Positions 42,306-51,078 of a stretch of 64,000 nt of DNA are shown in pieces. Below the pieces are notes generated by a model that was not told where the DNA came from, searched no databases, and worked only from the letters and a program-made list of their open reading frames with translations. The translations under genes were made by a program, and so were the position numbers. This DNA is from an uncultured Oscillospiraceae bacterium (lineage in GTDB: Bacteria; Bacillota; Clostridia; Oscillospirales; Acutalibacteraceae). Positions within the stretch are counted from its first letter, which is position 1, and every line of letters starts with the position of its first letter. The stretch spans positions 9,859-73,858 of the forward strand of contig USCI01000002.1 of the NCBI GenBank assembly GCA_900553255.1, written 5' to 3'.

Positions 42306-43301
42306 TTATCCGACGATTCCGGTGCGCTCCAGCCCCTCGGTGAAGTACTTCTGCAGGAAGATAAACACGATGAGCAGCGGCAGAATGGTGAGCAGGCAGC
42401 CCGCCTGCGCCCGCACCGAGGTTTCATTGGTGTTCTGCATCAGCAGGTCGGACAGGTTGCGCGTCAGCCCCTGCAGCGCAATGGAAATGTTCTGGGTTTT
42501 GTTGAAATACATGCTCATATAGTAATAATCGTTCCAGTACCACACCAGGGAGAACAGGAACACGGTAAGGAACGCGCCGCCGGCGTTCGGGACAATCACC
42601 CGCAGGAAGGTGCGCACATGGCCGCAGCCGTCCACATAGGCGGCGTCCTCAAGCTCCTTGGGAAGGCCCCGGAAAAACTGGCGGAAAATAAAGATGAACA
42701 GCCCCGAACGGATCCCCACGCCGAGCGCGGCGGGCAGGTACATTGTCCAGTTGGTATCGATGAGGTTGACATACGCCTGCTCCCCAAAGAGGGCGGTGGT
42801 CAGCCCGAAGAAATCGTAGTGGCTGTACATCAGGTAGGTCGGGATAAAGATAATCTGCGGCGGGATGATGATGGTCAGCAGCACCAGCCCGAAAAACAGT
42901 GATTTTCCCTTGAACCGGAACCGTGCGAAGCCATAGCCCACCACCGCGCAGGAGCACAGCTGCAGAAGCGAGCTGACCACGCTGATCGAAATGGTGTTCC
43001 ACAGCGCCTGCGGATACCGCATCGCCTCAAAGGCATCGATGATATTCTGCATGGTGAAGTGCCGCGGAATCCAGGTGACCGACGGGTCGAGGATATCACG
43101 CGCCTCCCGGAACGCCATGCTGACAATGTAAAACAGCGGATAGAGGATGATAAAAGCCAGGCCGATGAGCAGCGCATAGCGGAACAGTGCCACCGCAAAG
43201 GCGCTGCCCCGGCGTTTGAAACGCTGGGCGCCGTTGCTCTCCCGCCAGTCCCCGGCCGCCGACCTGCAGCGGATAAAGGCTGTGCGCAGGTTTTCCCACA
43301 T
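42306..43301 (-). CDS. Carbohydrate ABC transporter permease, MalG-type (cassette B, pair 2)
   Basis: 331 residues, six transmembrane segments, EAA loop LEDAAYVDGCGHVRTFLRVIVP. Matches 5488-6471 of cassette A around PPQIIFIPTYLMY and IDTNWTMYLPAALGVGIRSGLFIFIFRQFFR. GGGGG precedes the ATG. It directly follows its MalF partner. Confidence 0.93.
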   Translation of the reverse strand: MWENLRTAFIRCRSAAGDWRESNGAQRFKRRGSAFAVALFRYALLIGLAFIILYPLFYIVSMAFREARDILDPSVTWIPRHFTMQNIIDAFEAMRYPQALWNTISISVVSSLLQLCSCAVVGYGFARFRFKGKSLFFGLVLLTIIIPPQIIFIPTYLMYSHYDFFGLTTALFGEQAYVNLIDTNWTMYLPAALGVGIRSGLFIFIFRQFFRGLPKELEDAAYVDGCGHVRTFLRVIVPNAGGAFLTVFLFSLVWYWNDYYYMSMYFNKTQNISIALQGLTRNLSDLLMQNTNETSVRAQAGCLLTILPLLIVFIFLQKYFTEGLERTGIVG

Positions 43302-43314
43302 GGATGCTCACCCC

Positions 43315-44199
43315 CTATAATTCCTGATACGAAATCCTCCGGCGGGTGAGCAGTGCCACCAGAAGGAGAATCACGATCACGCACACGAAATAAATCCACG
43401 CGAGCGTCGAGCTGTATGCGTATTTGAGATCCTTGGAATAGGTCATAATGCTTTCCATCACGGCGTTGTCCAGCGAGGTGAAATGGTCGATGATGGTATA
43501 CACCAGATTGATGATCAGCACCGGGCCGAGCAGCGGGAAGGTGACCTTCCAGTACCGCTCCCACGCCGTGCAGCCGTCCATCGACGCCGCTTCGTACAGC
43601 TGGCCGGGTATCGACTGCAGCCCCGCCAGAAACAGCAGGATCTGGATACCCGAACGCCACGACAGGTCAAACACGTTATTCGCGGTGGTGATGACAAAGC
43701 TGACGATGCTTTCGTCCACCCCCATCTCCTCGAGCATGCTCTTGAATGCGTCCACCTGGAACATATTCGAGCCGCCCGCATCCGAGAGCATCACCATCGA
43801 CACCAGGTCGTTGTTGAGGATATCCATCACCACGCCGGTGGCGATGACCACCGGCAGGAAGAAGATCGCGCGCATCAGGGTGCGCCCGCGGAACTTATGG
43901 TTGAGCAGCAGCGCAATGATCATGCTGAACACCAGGATGGTGGGCACCTGATAGAGCATATCGACAAGGGTGGAGGTAAGGGTTCGCACGAAGGTCGGGT
44001 CGCCGAAAAAGGCCTCCTTATAGTTCTTCAGGCCGGCAAAGGTCAGGTCGAGGGAGCCGGCCTGGAAGCTGATGTCGCTGAAGGTGTACCGCATCGACTG
44101 CACCATCGGATACAGGTAAAGCAGCAGGAAGCCCACCAGCCAGGGGCAGATGCACAAAAAGCCCACCAGGCTTTTGCGCCGCTCATAGGGGATCTTCAC
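43315..44199 (-). CDS. Carbohydrate ABC transporter permease, MalF-type (cassette B, pair 2)
   Basis: 294 residues, six transmembrane segments, EAA loop LYEAASMDGCTAWERYWKVTFP. It has the same long outside loop as 6486-7415 (MVMLSDAGGSNMFQVDAFKSM...). It starts with GTG at 44199 behind GGAAGGAGGG, four bases after the DUF5696 stop, so the two genes are coupled as in cassette A. Confidence 0.92.
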   Translation of the reverse strand: MKIPYERRKSLVGFLCICPWLVGFLLLYLYPMVQSMRYTFSDISFQAGSLDLTFAGLKNYKEAFFGDPTFVRTLTSTLVDMLYQVPTILVFSMIIALLLNHKFRGRTLMRAIFFLPVVIATGVVMDILNNDLVSMVMLSDAGGSNMFQVDAFKSMLEEMGVDESIVSFVITTANNVFDLSWRSGIQILLFLAGLQSIPGQLYEAASMDGCTAWERYWKVTFPLLGPVLIINLVYTIIDHFTSLDNAVMESIMTYSKDLKYAYSSTLAWIYFVCVIVILLLVALLTRRRISYQEL

Positions 44200-44203
44200 C
44201 GGC

Positions 44204-46477
44204 TTATTTCCCTCCTTCCGCGATCCGGTAGCCGAGGCCGTCCACTGCGCCGTACGCGGTCTGCACCGCTTCCTCGCCGTAGTTGACCACCACCGTCACG
44301 CCGTTGTCATAGGTGACGGCATACACCCCGTCCGCAAGGCACTCGTGCCGGAGAATCGCGCAGCCGCCCACCTTTTCGTTGAGCGCCGCCAGCTCCGCGT
44401 ACTGCCCGGCCGCCGTCTCCATCCAGTAGTCCGCGCTGCCGCTGTACAGGCCGGCGTATGCGGTACCCACAAGCTCATTCGCCGCGCCCGCGTACCAGGT
44501 GTAATGCGGCGACGCCCCGGTCTCCACCGCCTTCAGGAAGTCAATGCGCACATCCTCGGACAGGTTGAACGCGCCCGCCGCGTAATGCACATAGCCGTGC
44601 AGCACAATCTGGTAAAACGGCACCGTCCGGTCGAACAGGTCATAGCCGCCTCCCTGCGGCATATCCAGGATATGGGATGCCGCGCCGAGCATATAGGCGT
44701 TGCCGCCGGAAACCATTACCTCTGTACCGGCCTCCCGGAATCCGGCGGCGACCTCCGCCTGCGCGGCGGCAGCCGTCTGGCGGGTATCGGCGATATCGGT
44801 ATAATCCGAATAGAGCACGCTGCCGAGCCGTCCAAGGCTTATGTACGGGTTGGCATACCGTTTGGCGTAATCCGTCCGGAACTTTTCGGACGCCGTCTTC
44901 ATCTTGCCAAGCGACAGTAGGTACTGGGTGGGCAAGCTTTTATCCCGGTAGAAGGTGTCGATTTTATACACACCGGTGGTTGCGGCGGTATCCGAAATGG
45001 TCTTGGCAGCCGAATTGTACGCATTGCTCAGCCCGGAAAACCGGGCGACGGCGGTATAATCGGTATCCAGGAACACCCGCGCCCCCAGCCCCTCGGCCGC
45101 GGCGAGCAGCTTTTTCAGTCCGCCGCTGCCGCCGAGCTTGCCGTCGGCCGCCGCGTCGTCGACGATCCGCTGCCAGAGCAAATCCTTGCTCCAGTTGTTG
45201 TATTTCACCGTAATCCCGCCGACACCCTTTGCATCGAGCTGTCCGATCAGCTCCTGCGCCTGGGCAAAGGTGGTCATCGGCGTGACCGCGCTGGTGGGGA
45301 AGCCCAGGAAGGTGGTTTCCTTCACCACGCCGCCGAGCAGCTCCATGTAAAACGGCAGCTCGCCGTCCACCGGCTCACCGAGCACGCCGGTTTCCTGCAG
45401 ATAACGGCGGTAAGCCCCCGCCATGCCCGCATAGGTGGCCTCCTCTCCGGTGAGGAACACATACCGCACCGCCACCTGCCGGTTATCGATCGGCCCGTCG
45501 GCATAAACCACGGCACTCTGGGACAGCGACGAGGCGGTGTCGCCGAAGCGGTAGGTGTCGGTGGACCGCACCTGGAAGCCGGCAGCCGCCATGTTGTAGC
45601 TGGTGCCCTTGCCGGCCACCGAAGCCTCGATGGAGGCCACCGCATCCCCTTCCTCGATAATGGCGGCAAAGGCGTCGTTCGCGGTTTTCAGCCCGAATAT
45701 CGGCAGGCGGATGGTCTGGCGCCGCTCCTGCTGCTGCTGGATTTCGATGTTGATGTCCTGGCCGTAAACCCGCTCGCTGTAGCTCTTATAGCTGGTTTTC
45801 CCGTTGCCGAAATTCATCAGCGCACCGGAACCCTCCGGTACGAAGGCGTAGCCCTCTTCATCGCCGCCCACCGCGCCGAAATAAGGCAGCAGGCGGATGT
45901 TATAGATCCGGTTGGTGCCGTATTCCCGCACCGAGGTAAAGTCGATCGACACCCGCAGATCCCCGCCGGTGAGCTCCACCCGCAGCGGGATCGTAAAGCC
46001 GTCCTCCGGGAAATCATAAATCACCTCAAACCCGTTTTCGACGGTGCGCATCGATGCGCCGTTTTTATTCACGCTGCCGGTGCGGGAGGGGATGGTGTCC
46101 ATCCGCTTGACCTCCGGGTCGGCATAGCTGACCACGAGATTGGAAAACAGCTCCATTTTGGTCTTGCCCTTGGCCAGCTCATCCTCGTCGGCCGCCGGCG
46201 GATTGCTGTACCAGGTATAGCCGGTGACAGCGTTGACCACCTTAAAAGTGCCAAAATAATCCTCGGTGGTTCTGTCGGCATACAGCGACAGGTCGCCGTC
46301 CTGCGCCATCAGGGTATACTCCGGTGTTTCCCCGTCCGCGGTGGGGACAATATCTCCCTTGACCGCATCCTGCGCGGACGCCGTTTCATCCGGCTCGGCG
46401 ACCACCGGCACCGCCGACAGCAAGAGAAGCAGCGCGGCGAGGCCGCTGAGCAATTTGACACCGCTGCCGAGCTTCAT
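44204..46477 (-). CDS. DUF5696 protein, secreted form (cassette B)
   Basis: 757 residues; paralogue of 7412-10009 (AFVPEGSGALMNFGNGK, FAAIIEEGDAVASIEASV, VKYNNWSKDLLW, MVSGGNAYMLGAA). The signal peptide ends AVPVVAEPDE with no lipobox cysteine, so this copy is not lipid-anchored, unlike the cassette A copy. The ATG at 46477 overlaps the NHL gene stop by four bases and follows GGAGG. Uncharacterised family with a glycoside-hydrolase-like C-terminal half. Confidence 0.85.
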   Translation of the reverse strand: MKLGSGVKLLSGLAALLLLLSAVPVVAEPDETASAQDAVKGDIVPTADGETPEYTLMAQDGDLSLYADRTTEDYFGTFKVVNAVTGYTWYSNPPAADEDELAKGKTKMELFSNLVVSYADPEVKRMDTIPSRTGSVNKNGASMRTVENGFEVIYDFPEDGFTIPLRVELTGGDLRVSIDFTSVREYGTNRIYNIRLLPYFGAVGGDEEGYAFVPEGSGALMNFGNGKTSYKSYSERVYGQDINIEIQQQQERRQTIRLPIFGLKTANDAFAAIIEEGDAVASIEASVAGKGTSYNMAAAGFQVRSTDTYRFGDTASSLSQSAVVYADGPIDNRQVAVRYVFLTGEEATYAGMAGAYRRYLQETGVLGEPVDGELPFYMELLGGVVKETTFLGFPTSAVTPMTTFAQAQELIGQLDAKGVGGITVKYNNWSKDLLWQRIVDDAAADGKLGGSGGLKKLLAAAEGLGARVFLDTDYTAVARFSGLSNAYNSAAKTISDTAATTGVYKIDTFYRDKSLPTQYLLSLGKMKTASEKFRTDYAKRYANPYISLGRLGSVLYSDYTDIADTRQTAAAAQAEVAAGFREAGTEVMVSGGNAYMLGAASHILDMPQGGGYDLFDRTVPFYQIVLHGYVHYAAGAFNLSEDVRIDFLKAVETGASPHYTWYAGAANELVGTAYAGLYSGSADYWMETAAGQYAELAALNEKVGGCAILRHECLADGVYAVTYDNGVTVVVNYGEEAVQTAYGAVDGLGYRIAEGGK

Positions 46478-47973
46478 CGCGCATCCTCCTTTTTCCGCGG
46501 CTTTCTCCGCCACCGTTTGATTGCCCGTCGCACAACACCGTACAAAAACACCGCCATAATCAGCAGGCACAGCCACGGCACGAGCACCCGCAGCACATTG
46601 TTGCGCACCATTTTATAGGCCTTGCCGTAATTTTCGCGGTCCTGACCCAGCCGGAAATACTCCATCGCCGTGCTGTAGTCGCCTTCCTCGTAATACGCCT
46701 TGCCGATGCCGATGAGCGCGGGCGAATAGTTTCCGGCCTTGCCGAGGATATCCTCCCACTGCGCCTTGACGGCGGCGTATTCGCCCTCCCGGTGGGCAAT
46801 GACCGCGCCCTGCACCTCTTCGCCGAAGGCGGTGCGCGAAAAAACGGTGAGGTTGTTTTTGCTGCTGTCGAGCACCAGGATGTCATGCCCCATCATCTCG
46901 ATGGCGGCCGGCGACTGGAAGGTACCCGCCTGGTTGCCGATGCCGCCGAACACGCTGATGACGCTGCCGTCGTCGCTGTACTGAAAAATCCGCCCGCGCT
47001 GGTAATCGAGGACGTTGATAAAGCCCTCCTCGTCATAGCACACGTCGGTAAATTTCGTTTTGACGATGGTGCCTTCCACCTGCACGCTGCCCAGATCCCC
47101 GAATTTATAGTCAAAATCCGGGTGCAGCCCCGGGCTGGTCGGCATAACGTCGTCGCCGGAGGGATTGATCTTGCTCAGCTGCCGGGTGTCGGTTTGGGTC
47201 AGCAGGGTGGTGGTGTACATGAATCCGTTTTTATCGATATCCACGCTGGAATACTCGATGGACACATAGTTGGCGGTCTTGGCCCGCTGCTCATCGGTGA
47301 GGAAGTTTTTCCAGAACCGGTCCATCAGCAGTTCAAAGGTGACCTCGGTTTCGTTGGCGGCGAAATAGCCCTCGAAGCCGCCGTCCGGGTTGTACAGGAT
47401 CAGCCCCTGATAGGTATTGCGGGACACCACATACACATAGTTGTTATGATCCACCACCACACGGATGGGCAGATAGTCGATCGCGTTATACTGCACGCTG
47501 CCGGACGGGCGGGTGAATTCCTTGCGGTAATTGCCTTCCTGGTCAAACACCACCACCCGCTTGTTGTCGGTGTCGGCGAGATAAATCAGCCCGTCTTCCG
47601 CCACAAAAACGCCGCTCGGGTTGTTGAAGGTAAGGGTGGGCTCCGGCCCGTTTTCCGGCGGGATCAGCGTATCGATGGCCCGCACGAGGCGATAGCTCTC
47701 GTCCAGGATCAGCAGCCGGTTGTTTCCCGCATCGACGATATACACCTGCCGGTTATCGTCCACAAACACGTCCTGGGGATTTTCGAGCTCACCGGCGCCC
47801 ATGTCCTGCCCCAGATACACCGCGGACGGTGTATAGCAGGCGGGCATCTCCACCGGGTTGCCCCAGAAATCAAAGCTGTAATTCGCATACGGCGTCACGG
47901 AGGCGGACGCCGGCAGGCATACACAGACGGCGAGCACCGCCGGCAGCAGCAGGCAAAGGATTTTTTTGGCCAA
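46474..47973 (-). CDS. NHL-repeat beta-propeller protein with TPR and C-terminal membrane anchor (cassette B)
   Basis: 499 residues. Signal peptide (ILCLLLPAVLAVCVCLPASA), NHL blades (LENPQDVFVDDNRQVYIVDAGNNRLLILD, NNPSGVFVAEDGLIYLADTDNKRVVVFD), one TPR-like unit (GIGKAYYEEGDYSTAMEYFRLG), a transmembrane helix (VPWLCLLIMAVFLYGVV) and a very basic tail. The start is TTG at 47973 behind GGAGGG. Architecture equals 10684-12303; its gene is coupled to the DUF5696 gene downstream. Confidence 0.86.
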   Translation of the reverse strand: MAKKILCLLLPAVLAVCVCLPASASVTPYANYSFDFWGNPVEMPACYTPSAVYLGQDMGAGELENPQDVFVDDNRQVYIVDAGNNRLLILDESYRLVRAIDTLIPPENGPEPTLTFNNPSGVFVAEDGLIYLADTDNKRVVVFDQEGNYRKEFTRPSGSVQYNAIDYLPIRVVVDHNNYVYVVSRNTYQGLILYNPDGGFEGYFAANETEVTFELLMDRFWKNFLTDEQRAKTANYVSIEYSSVDIDKNGFMYTTTLLTQTDTRQLSKINPSGDDVMPTSPGLHPDFDYKFGDLGSVQVEGTIVKTKFTDVCYDEEGFINVLDYQRGRIFQYSDDGSVISVFGGIGNQAGTFQSPAAIEMMGHDILVLDSSKNNLTVFSRTAFGEEVQGAVIAHREGEYAAVKAQWEDILGKAGNYSPALIGIGKAYYEEGDYSTAMEYFRLGQDRENYGKAYKMVRNNVLRVLVPWLCLLIMAVFLYGVVRRAIKRWRRKPRKKEDAR

Positions 47974-47988
47974 CTGGAATCCCTCCGT

Positions 47989-49344
47989 TTATTCGAGAAT
48001 ATACAGGGCGAGGCCGCCTGCCGGCAGATCCACCGGCAGGGTGTCGAGCGCTTCACCGAGCAGGATTTCCTCCCCGGTATCCAGATCCGGACGGGACACC
48101 CGCCGAACCGTTTTCAGCGGCACCGCCGTCTGCAGCGGCTCCCGGTCCTGCCGGTTGACCGCCGCGACAACCGTGCGTCCGGCGTCATCGGTAAAGGTGG
48201 ACAGGAGCAGCGGCGCATCGGGCAGCGCGGCAAAAACCGCGCTGTCGGCCAGCTTACTGCAAAAATACAGGTCGCCGAGCGTCTGGTTCGTAGCCGGCTT
48301 CGGGCTCAGTCCCGCATGGTGCAGCTCGCCCGGCTGCATGCCGAGCAGATACTGTCCCGCCGCCATCACCTGCGCATTGATCGCGCTGGTCTCGTCAAAC
48401 AGGGCAGCCGGCCGGCCCTCCCGGTCGGTGATGGTGCCGGAGGAGGTCCAGTAGCACAGCCACCGGCACCCATACGCCAGGCCCGCGTTCATCTGCAGGC
48501 GCAGCCGGCCGGCGGTCATTTCGCCTGCGTTACCGTCATAGTCGGAGCCCTGAAAATAAAACCACAGCGGTTTGCCGGTTTCCACCGCGCGTTTGCGCAG
48601 ATAGCCGAGATCCCGCCACAGAAAGCTGCGGTCCCAGTCCGGCTCCGGGCCGCTGACGGCATATTCGTAATAATCCACCGCCAGCACATCGGGATCCACC
48701 CGGTCAATGAGCGTATCCACCATTTCCTTCCAGAGCCCGTTGCCCCAGGTATACGGCCCATAGCTCGGCAGCAGATTGATAAACGACAGGCTGCCGGGAT
48801 CTGCCGCGTGCATCCAGTCCTGCCGCTGTTTCATCATGGTATAGTACGGATCCTCGTGAAGGGGTTCGTCCCAGTTGGAAAAGCCCATCACCTGCGGGTG
48901 ATCGAGATACGGCGCCACCGCCGCGGAAAATTCCGCTTCGGTAACCGGGGCATACTGGTCTCCGGCACCGGTGACCCCGTCGTTATCCATCAGGATCGTG
49001 GAGATGCCGTATTTTTCGCATTCCTCCAGGAACTCCTCCACATACAGCGATTCCTCCGCCCACCACAGCAGGCAGTTTACCCCGGCTTCGGCATGGGCTT
49101 TCACGGCATTGCGCACATAGGAGCGCGCTTCAAGCACGCCGAGGTCCACCATCGCCGCCACATAAAAGGTGTCGGCGAAGCCCGCCGGTTCTGCCGGCGG
49201 CTTCGCTTCGGGTGCGGATGTCACCGGTGCAGCGGAGGACGATCCGCTGCCGGAGGACGGCGCCGCAGGCCCGCAGCCGGTCAGGACGGCGAGCAGTAGG
49301 GTCAGCAGCAGCGCCGCCGGACGGCGGACGGATTCCTTCGGCAC
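47989..49344 (-). CDS. WDEP-type TIM-barrel lipoprotein (glycosidase-like)
   Basis: 451 residues, GTG start behind GGGAGGG. Lipobox AVLTGCGPAA, Ser/Ala-rich spacer, then a barrel-like domain with the same motifs as the next gene: VNCLLWWAEESLYV, GFSNWDEPLHEDPYYTMMK, FINLLPSYGPYTWGNG, LAVDYYEYA, LWFYFQGSDY, YGCRWLCYWTSS, and a C-terminal small beta domain (VAAVNRQDREPLQ). Asp-Glu of WDEP is the obvious candidate catalytic pair. Family and substrate are not recognised. Probably an outside endo- or exo-glycosidase of cassette B. Confidence 0.72.
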   Translation of the reverse strand: MPKESVRRPAALLLTLLLAVLTGCGPAAPSSGSGSSSAAPVTSAPEAKPPAEPAGFADTFYVAAMVDLGVLEARSYVRNAVKAHAEAGVNCLLWWAEESLYVEEFLEECEKYGISTILMDNDGVTGAGDQYAPVTEAEFSAAVAPYLDHPQVMGFSNWDEPLHEDPYYTMMKQRQDWMHAADPGSLSFINLLPSYGPYTWGNGLWKEMVDTLIDRVDPDVLAVDYYEYAVSGPEPDWDRSFLWRDLGYLRKRAVETGKPLWFYFQGSDYDGNAGEMTAGRLRLQMNAGLAYGCRWLCYWTSSGTITDREGRPAALFDETSAINAQVMAAGQYLLGMQPGELHHAGLSPKPATNQTLGDLYFCSKLADSAVFAALPDAPLLLSTFTDDAGRTVVAAVNRQDREPLQTAVPLKTVRRVSRPDLDTGEEILLGEALDTLPVDLPAGGLALYILE

Positions 49345-49374
49345 GACGGCACCCTCCCTTCGGATCGGCAGATA

Positions 49375-50712
49375 TTATTCGAGTATAAACAGCTGCAGCG
49401 CGCCGGGGGCGAGCTCCAGCGACAGGGTCTGCGCCGCATCGCTGACCGGCGTTTCTTCGCCGGTGTTCACATCCAGCGCAGACACCGCATAGCTGTCGAG
49501 CAGCTGCACGGTATCGCTCACCGCCTCGGTGCAGTGGCGGTTGACCGCAACGACATAGGTCCGGTCGGTGTCATCGGTGAAGGTCGACAGGATCACGTGC
49601 GAGGACGGCAGGCCCGCGAACACCGCGCTGTCGGCCACGTCGTCGCAGTAAAACTGCTCGGCCAGGCGTTTATTGGTTTCCTCCGTTTTGGCCAGGCCGG
49701 CGTGATACAGCTCACCCGGCTCCTTATCCAGCAGATAGCTGCCCACCGTTTTCACCCGGGCGTTGAGCGCTGCGATCTCATCCGCGTTTTTCACCTTGAA
49801 GCCGCGCTCATCGATGACGCTGCCCTCGGAGGTCCAGTAGCACAGCCAGCGGCTGCCGTACGCCAGGCCTGCGTTCATCTGGAATTCCAGCTGCGGCACC
49901 GTCAGATCGCCGCCGTTCTCCCCGGTGTGGTCGGTGCCCTGGAAGTAAAACCAGAGCGGCGTATCCGTTTCAATCGCCTTCATGCGCAGATAGCCGAGAT
50001 CCCGCCAGAGGAACGAGGTATCCAGGTCGGCATCCCTGCCGTTGAGGCCGAATTCGTAATAGTCCACCGACAGCACGTCCGGCTGCACCCGCTCGATGAG
50101 GGTGTCCACATGCTCCTTCCACTGCCCGTTGCCCCAGGTATACGGACCGTAGCTCGGCACCAGGTTGATGAACGAGAGCATGCCCGGCGCGTACTTATGG
50201 GTCCAGTCCTGCCGCTCCTTCATCATGGTGTAGTACTGATCCTCATGGAACGGTTCGTCCCAGTTGATGAAGCCGACCACCTGCGGGTTATCAAGATAGG
50301 GGGTGATTTTTTGTTTGAATTCCTCTTCGGTAATCGGCTGCCAGTTCTCCGACGCGCCGCTGATGCTGCCGTTATCCATCAGGATCGTATAGATGCCGTA
50401 TTTGGCGCATTCCTCCAGAAACAGCGAGCTGAACTGGCTTTCCTCGGTGTACCACAGGATCATGTTGACCCCGGCCTCCGCGTGGTTCTGCACCACCCGC
50501 TTGACCTGCGCCTCGGTGTTGATGGCACCGAGCCCTATCGACGCCGCCACCCAGAAGGTATTGTCCCAGGTGACCGTGCGTTCCTGCGGGCCGCTGCTTT
50601 CCGGCACGGGCGCATCATCCGACGCCGTTCCCGTGTCCCCGCAGCCTGCGAGCATCGCTGCCGCCAGCAGCAGCGCGCCGATTCGGAGGGCCAGGCTCGT
50701 TCTTCTTTTCAT
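49375..50712 (-). CDS. WDEP-type TIM-barrel lipoprotein (glycosidase-like), first gene of cassette B
   Basis: 445 residues. Lipobox AAMLAGCGDT; motifs VNMILWYTEESQFS, GFINWDEPFHEDQYYTMMKERQDW, FINLVPSYGPYTWGNG, LSVDYYEFGL, LWFYFQGTDH and YGSRWLCYWTSEGSVIDERG. It is a close tandem paralogue of 47989-49344 (30 bases apart). The ATG at 50712 is set by the signal peptide; the open frame extends to 50940 into AT-rich promoter sequence. Confidence 0.73.
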   Translation of the reverse strand: MKRRTSLALRIGALLLAAAMLAGCGDTGTASDDAPVPESSGPQERTVTWDNTFWVAASIGLGAINTEAQVKRVVQNHAEAGVNMILWYTEESQFSSLFLEECAKYGIYTILMDNGSISGASENWQPITEEEFKQKITPYLDNPQVVGFINWDEPFHEDQYYTMMKERQDWTHKYAPGMLSFINLVPSYGPYTWGNGQWKEHVDTLIERVQPDVLSVDYYEFGLNGRDADLDTSFLWRDLGYLRMKAIETDTPLWFYFQGTDHTGENGGDLTVPQLEFQMNAGLAYGSRWLCYWTSEGSVIDERGFKVKNADEIAALNARVKTVGSYLLDKEPGELYHAGLAKTEETNKRLAEQFYCDDVADSAVFAGLPSSHVILSTFTDDTDRTYVVAVNRHCTEAVSDTVQLLDSYAVSALDVNTGEETPVSDAAQTLSLELAPGALQLFILE

Positions 50713-50838
50713 GCTAAACCAACCTTTCTCATGGTTCCGCCGACCGGGATTCCAGCCGGCTTTTTGCGGTCCGCCGCAAGAGGTTTCGGGCACTATTGGA
50801 TAAAATGGCACACAGGAGAACAAACTATTTATGTATTT

Positions 50839-50867
50839 ATTATAAAAAGAACCCCTCTTATCGAAAA
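50839..50867 (-). promoter_or_regulatory. Promoter of cassette B
   Basis: Minus-strand TTTTCG (50867-50862), 17-base spacer and perfect TATAAT (50844-50839), about 120 bases before the first cassette B start. The poor -35 hexamer is what one expects for an activator-dependent promoter. Confidence 0.65.
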
Positions 50868-50873
50868 TGCGTA

Positions 50874-50899
50874 TATTTGGATGTATCGGGCATATTTTG
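50874..50899 (-). promoter_or_regulatory. Direct repeats upstream of the cassette B promoter (candidate AraC site)
   Basis: Minus-strand CAAAATA (50899-50893) and CAAATA (50879-50874), 20 bases apart and ending 6 bases above the -35 hexamer. The same pair at nearly the same distance lies upstream of the plus-strand operon promoter. Confidence 0.5.
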
Positions 50900-51025
50900 T
50901 CCTGTATTTTCAGATTGCCAGCGGCACTTCCGACCCTCAAATGGAGAAATTTTTATCGTGTTGTGTGTTTTATTGTCTTTCCGCCCTGACAGGATGGACG
51001 GACTTTTTTCGGGAAATATAGACAA

Positions 51026-51053
51026 GCTGCGGGCCATTGCTATGGCCCGCAGC
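51026..51053 (-). terminator. Hairpin behind the AraC gene
   Basis: Perfect 12-bp stem GCTGCGGGCCAT/ATGGCCCGCAGC with a 4-base loop, 26 bases past the regulator stop; followed on the minus strand by TTGTCTATATTT. Confidence 0.7.
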
Positions 51054-51078
51054 ACAGAAAGCCGGTCGGCTTGATGCG

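Larger units (their letters stand above)
50713..51078. other. AT-rich control region between cassette B and the AraC gene
   Basis: 366 bases without a gene. It holds the cassette B promoter and its upstream direct repeats (50839-50899) and the hairpin behind the AraC gene (51026-51053). The base composition is much more AT-rich than the flanking genes. Confidence 0.75.

Noticed and set aside
42071..42427. A possible small gene in the gap before the PHP gene (minus strand)
   Set aside because: The frame runs into the permease coding sequence, has no ribosome site, and the gap is dominated by the inverted repeat.
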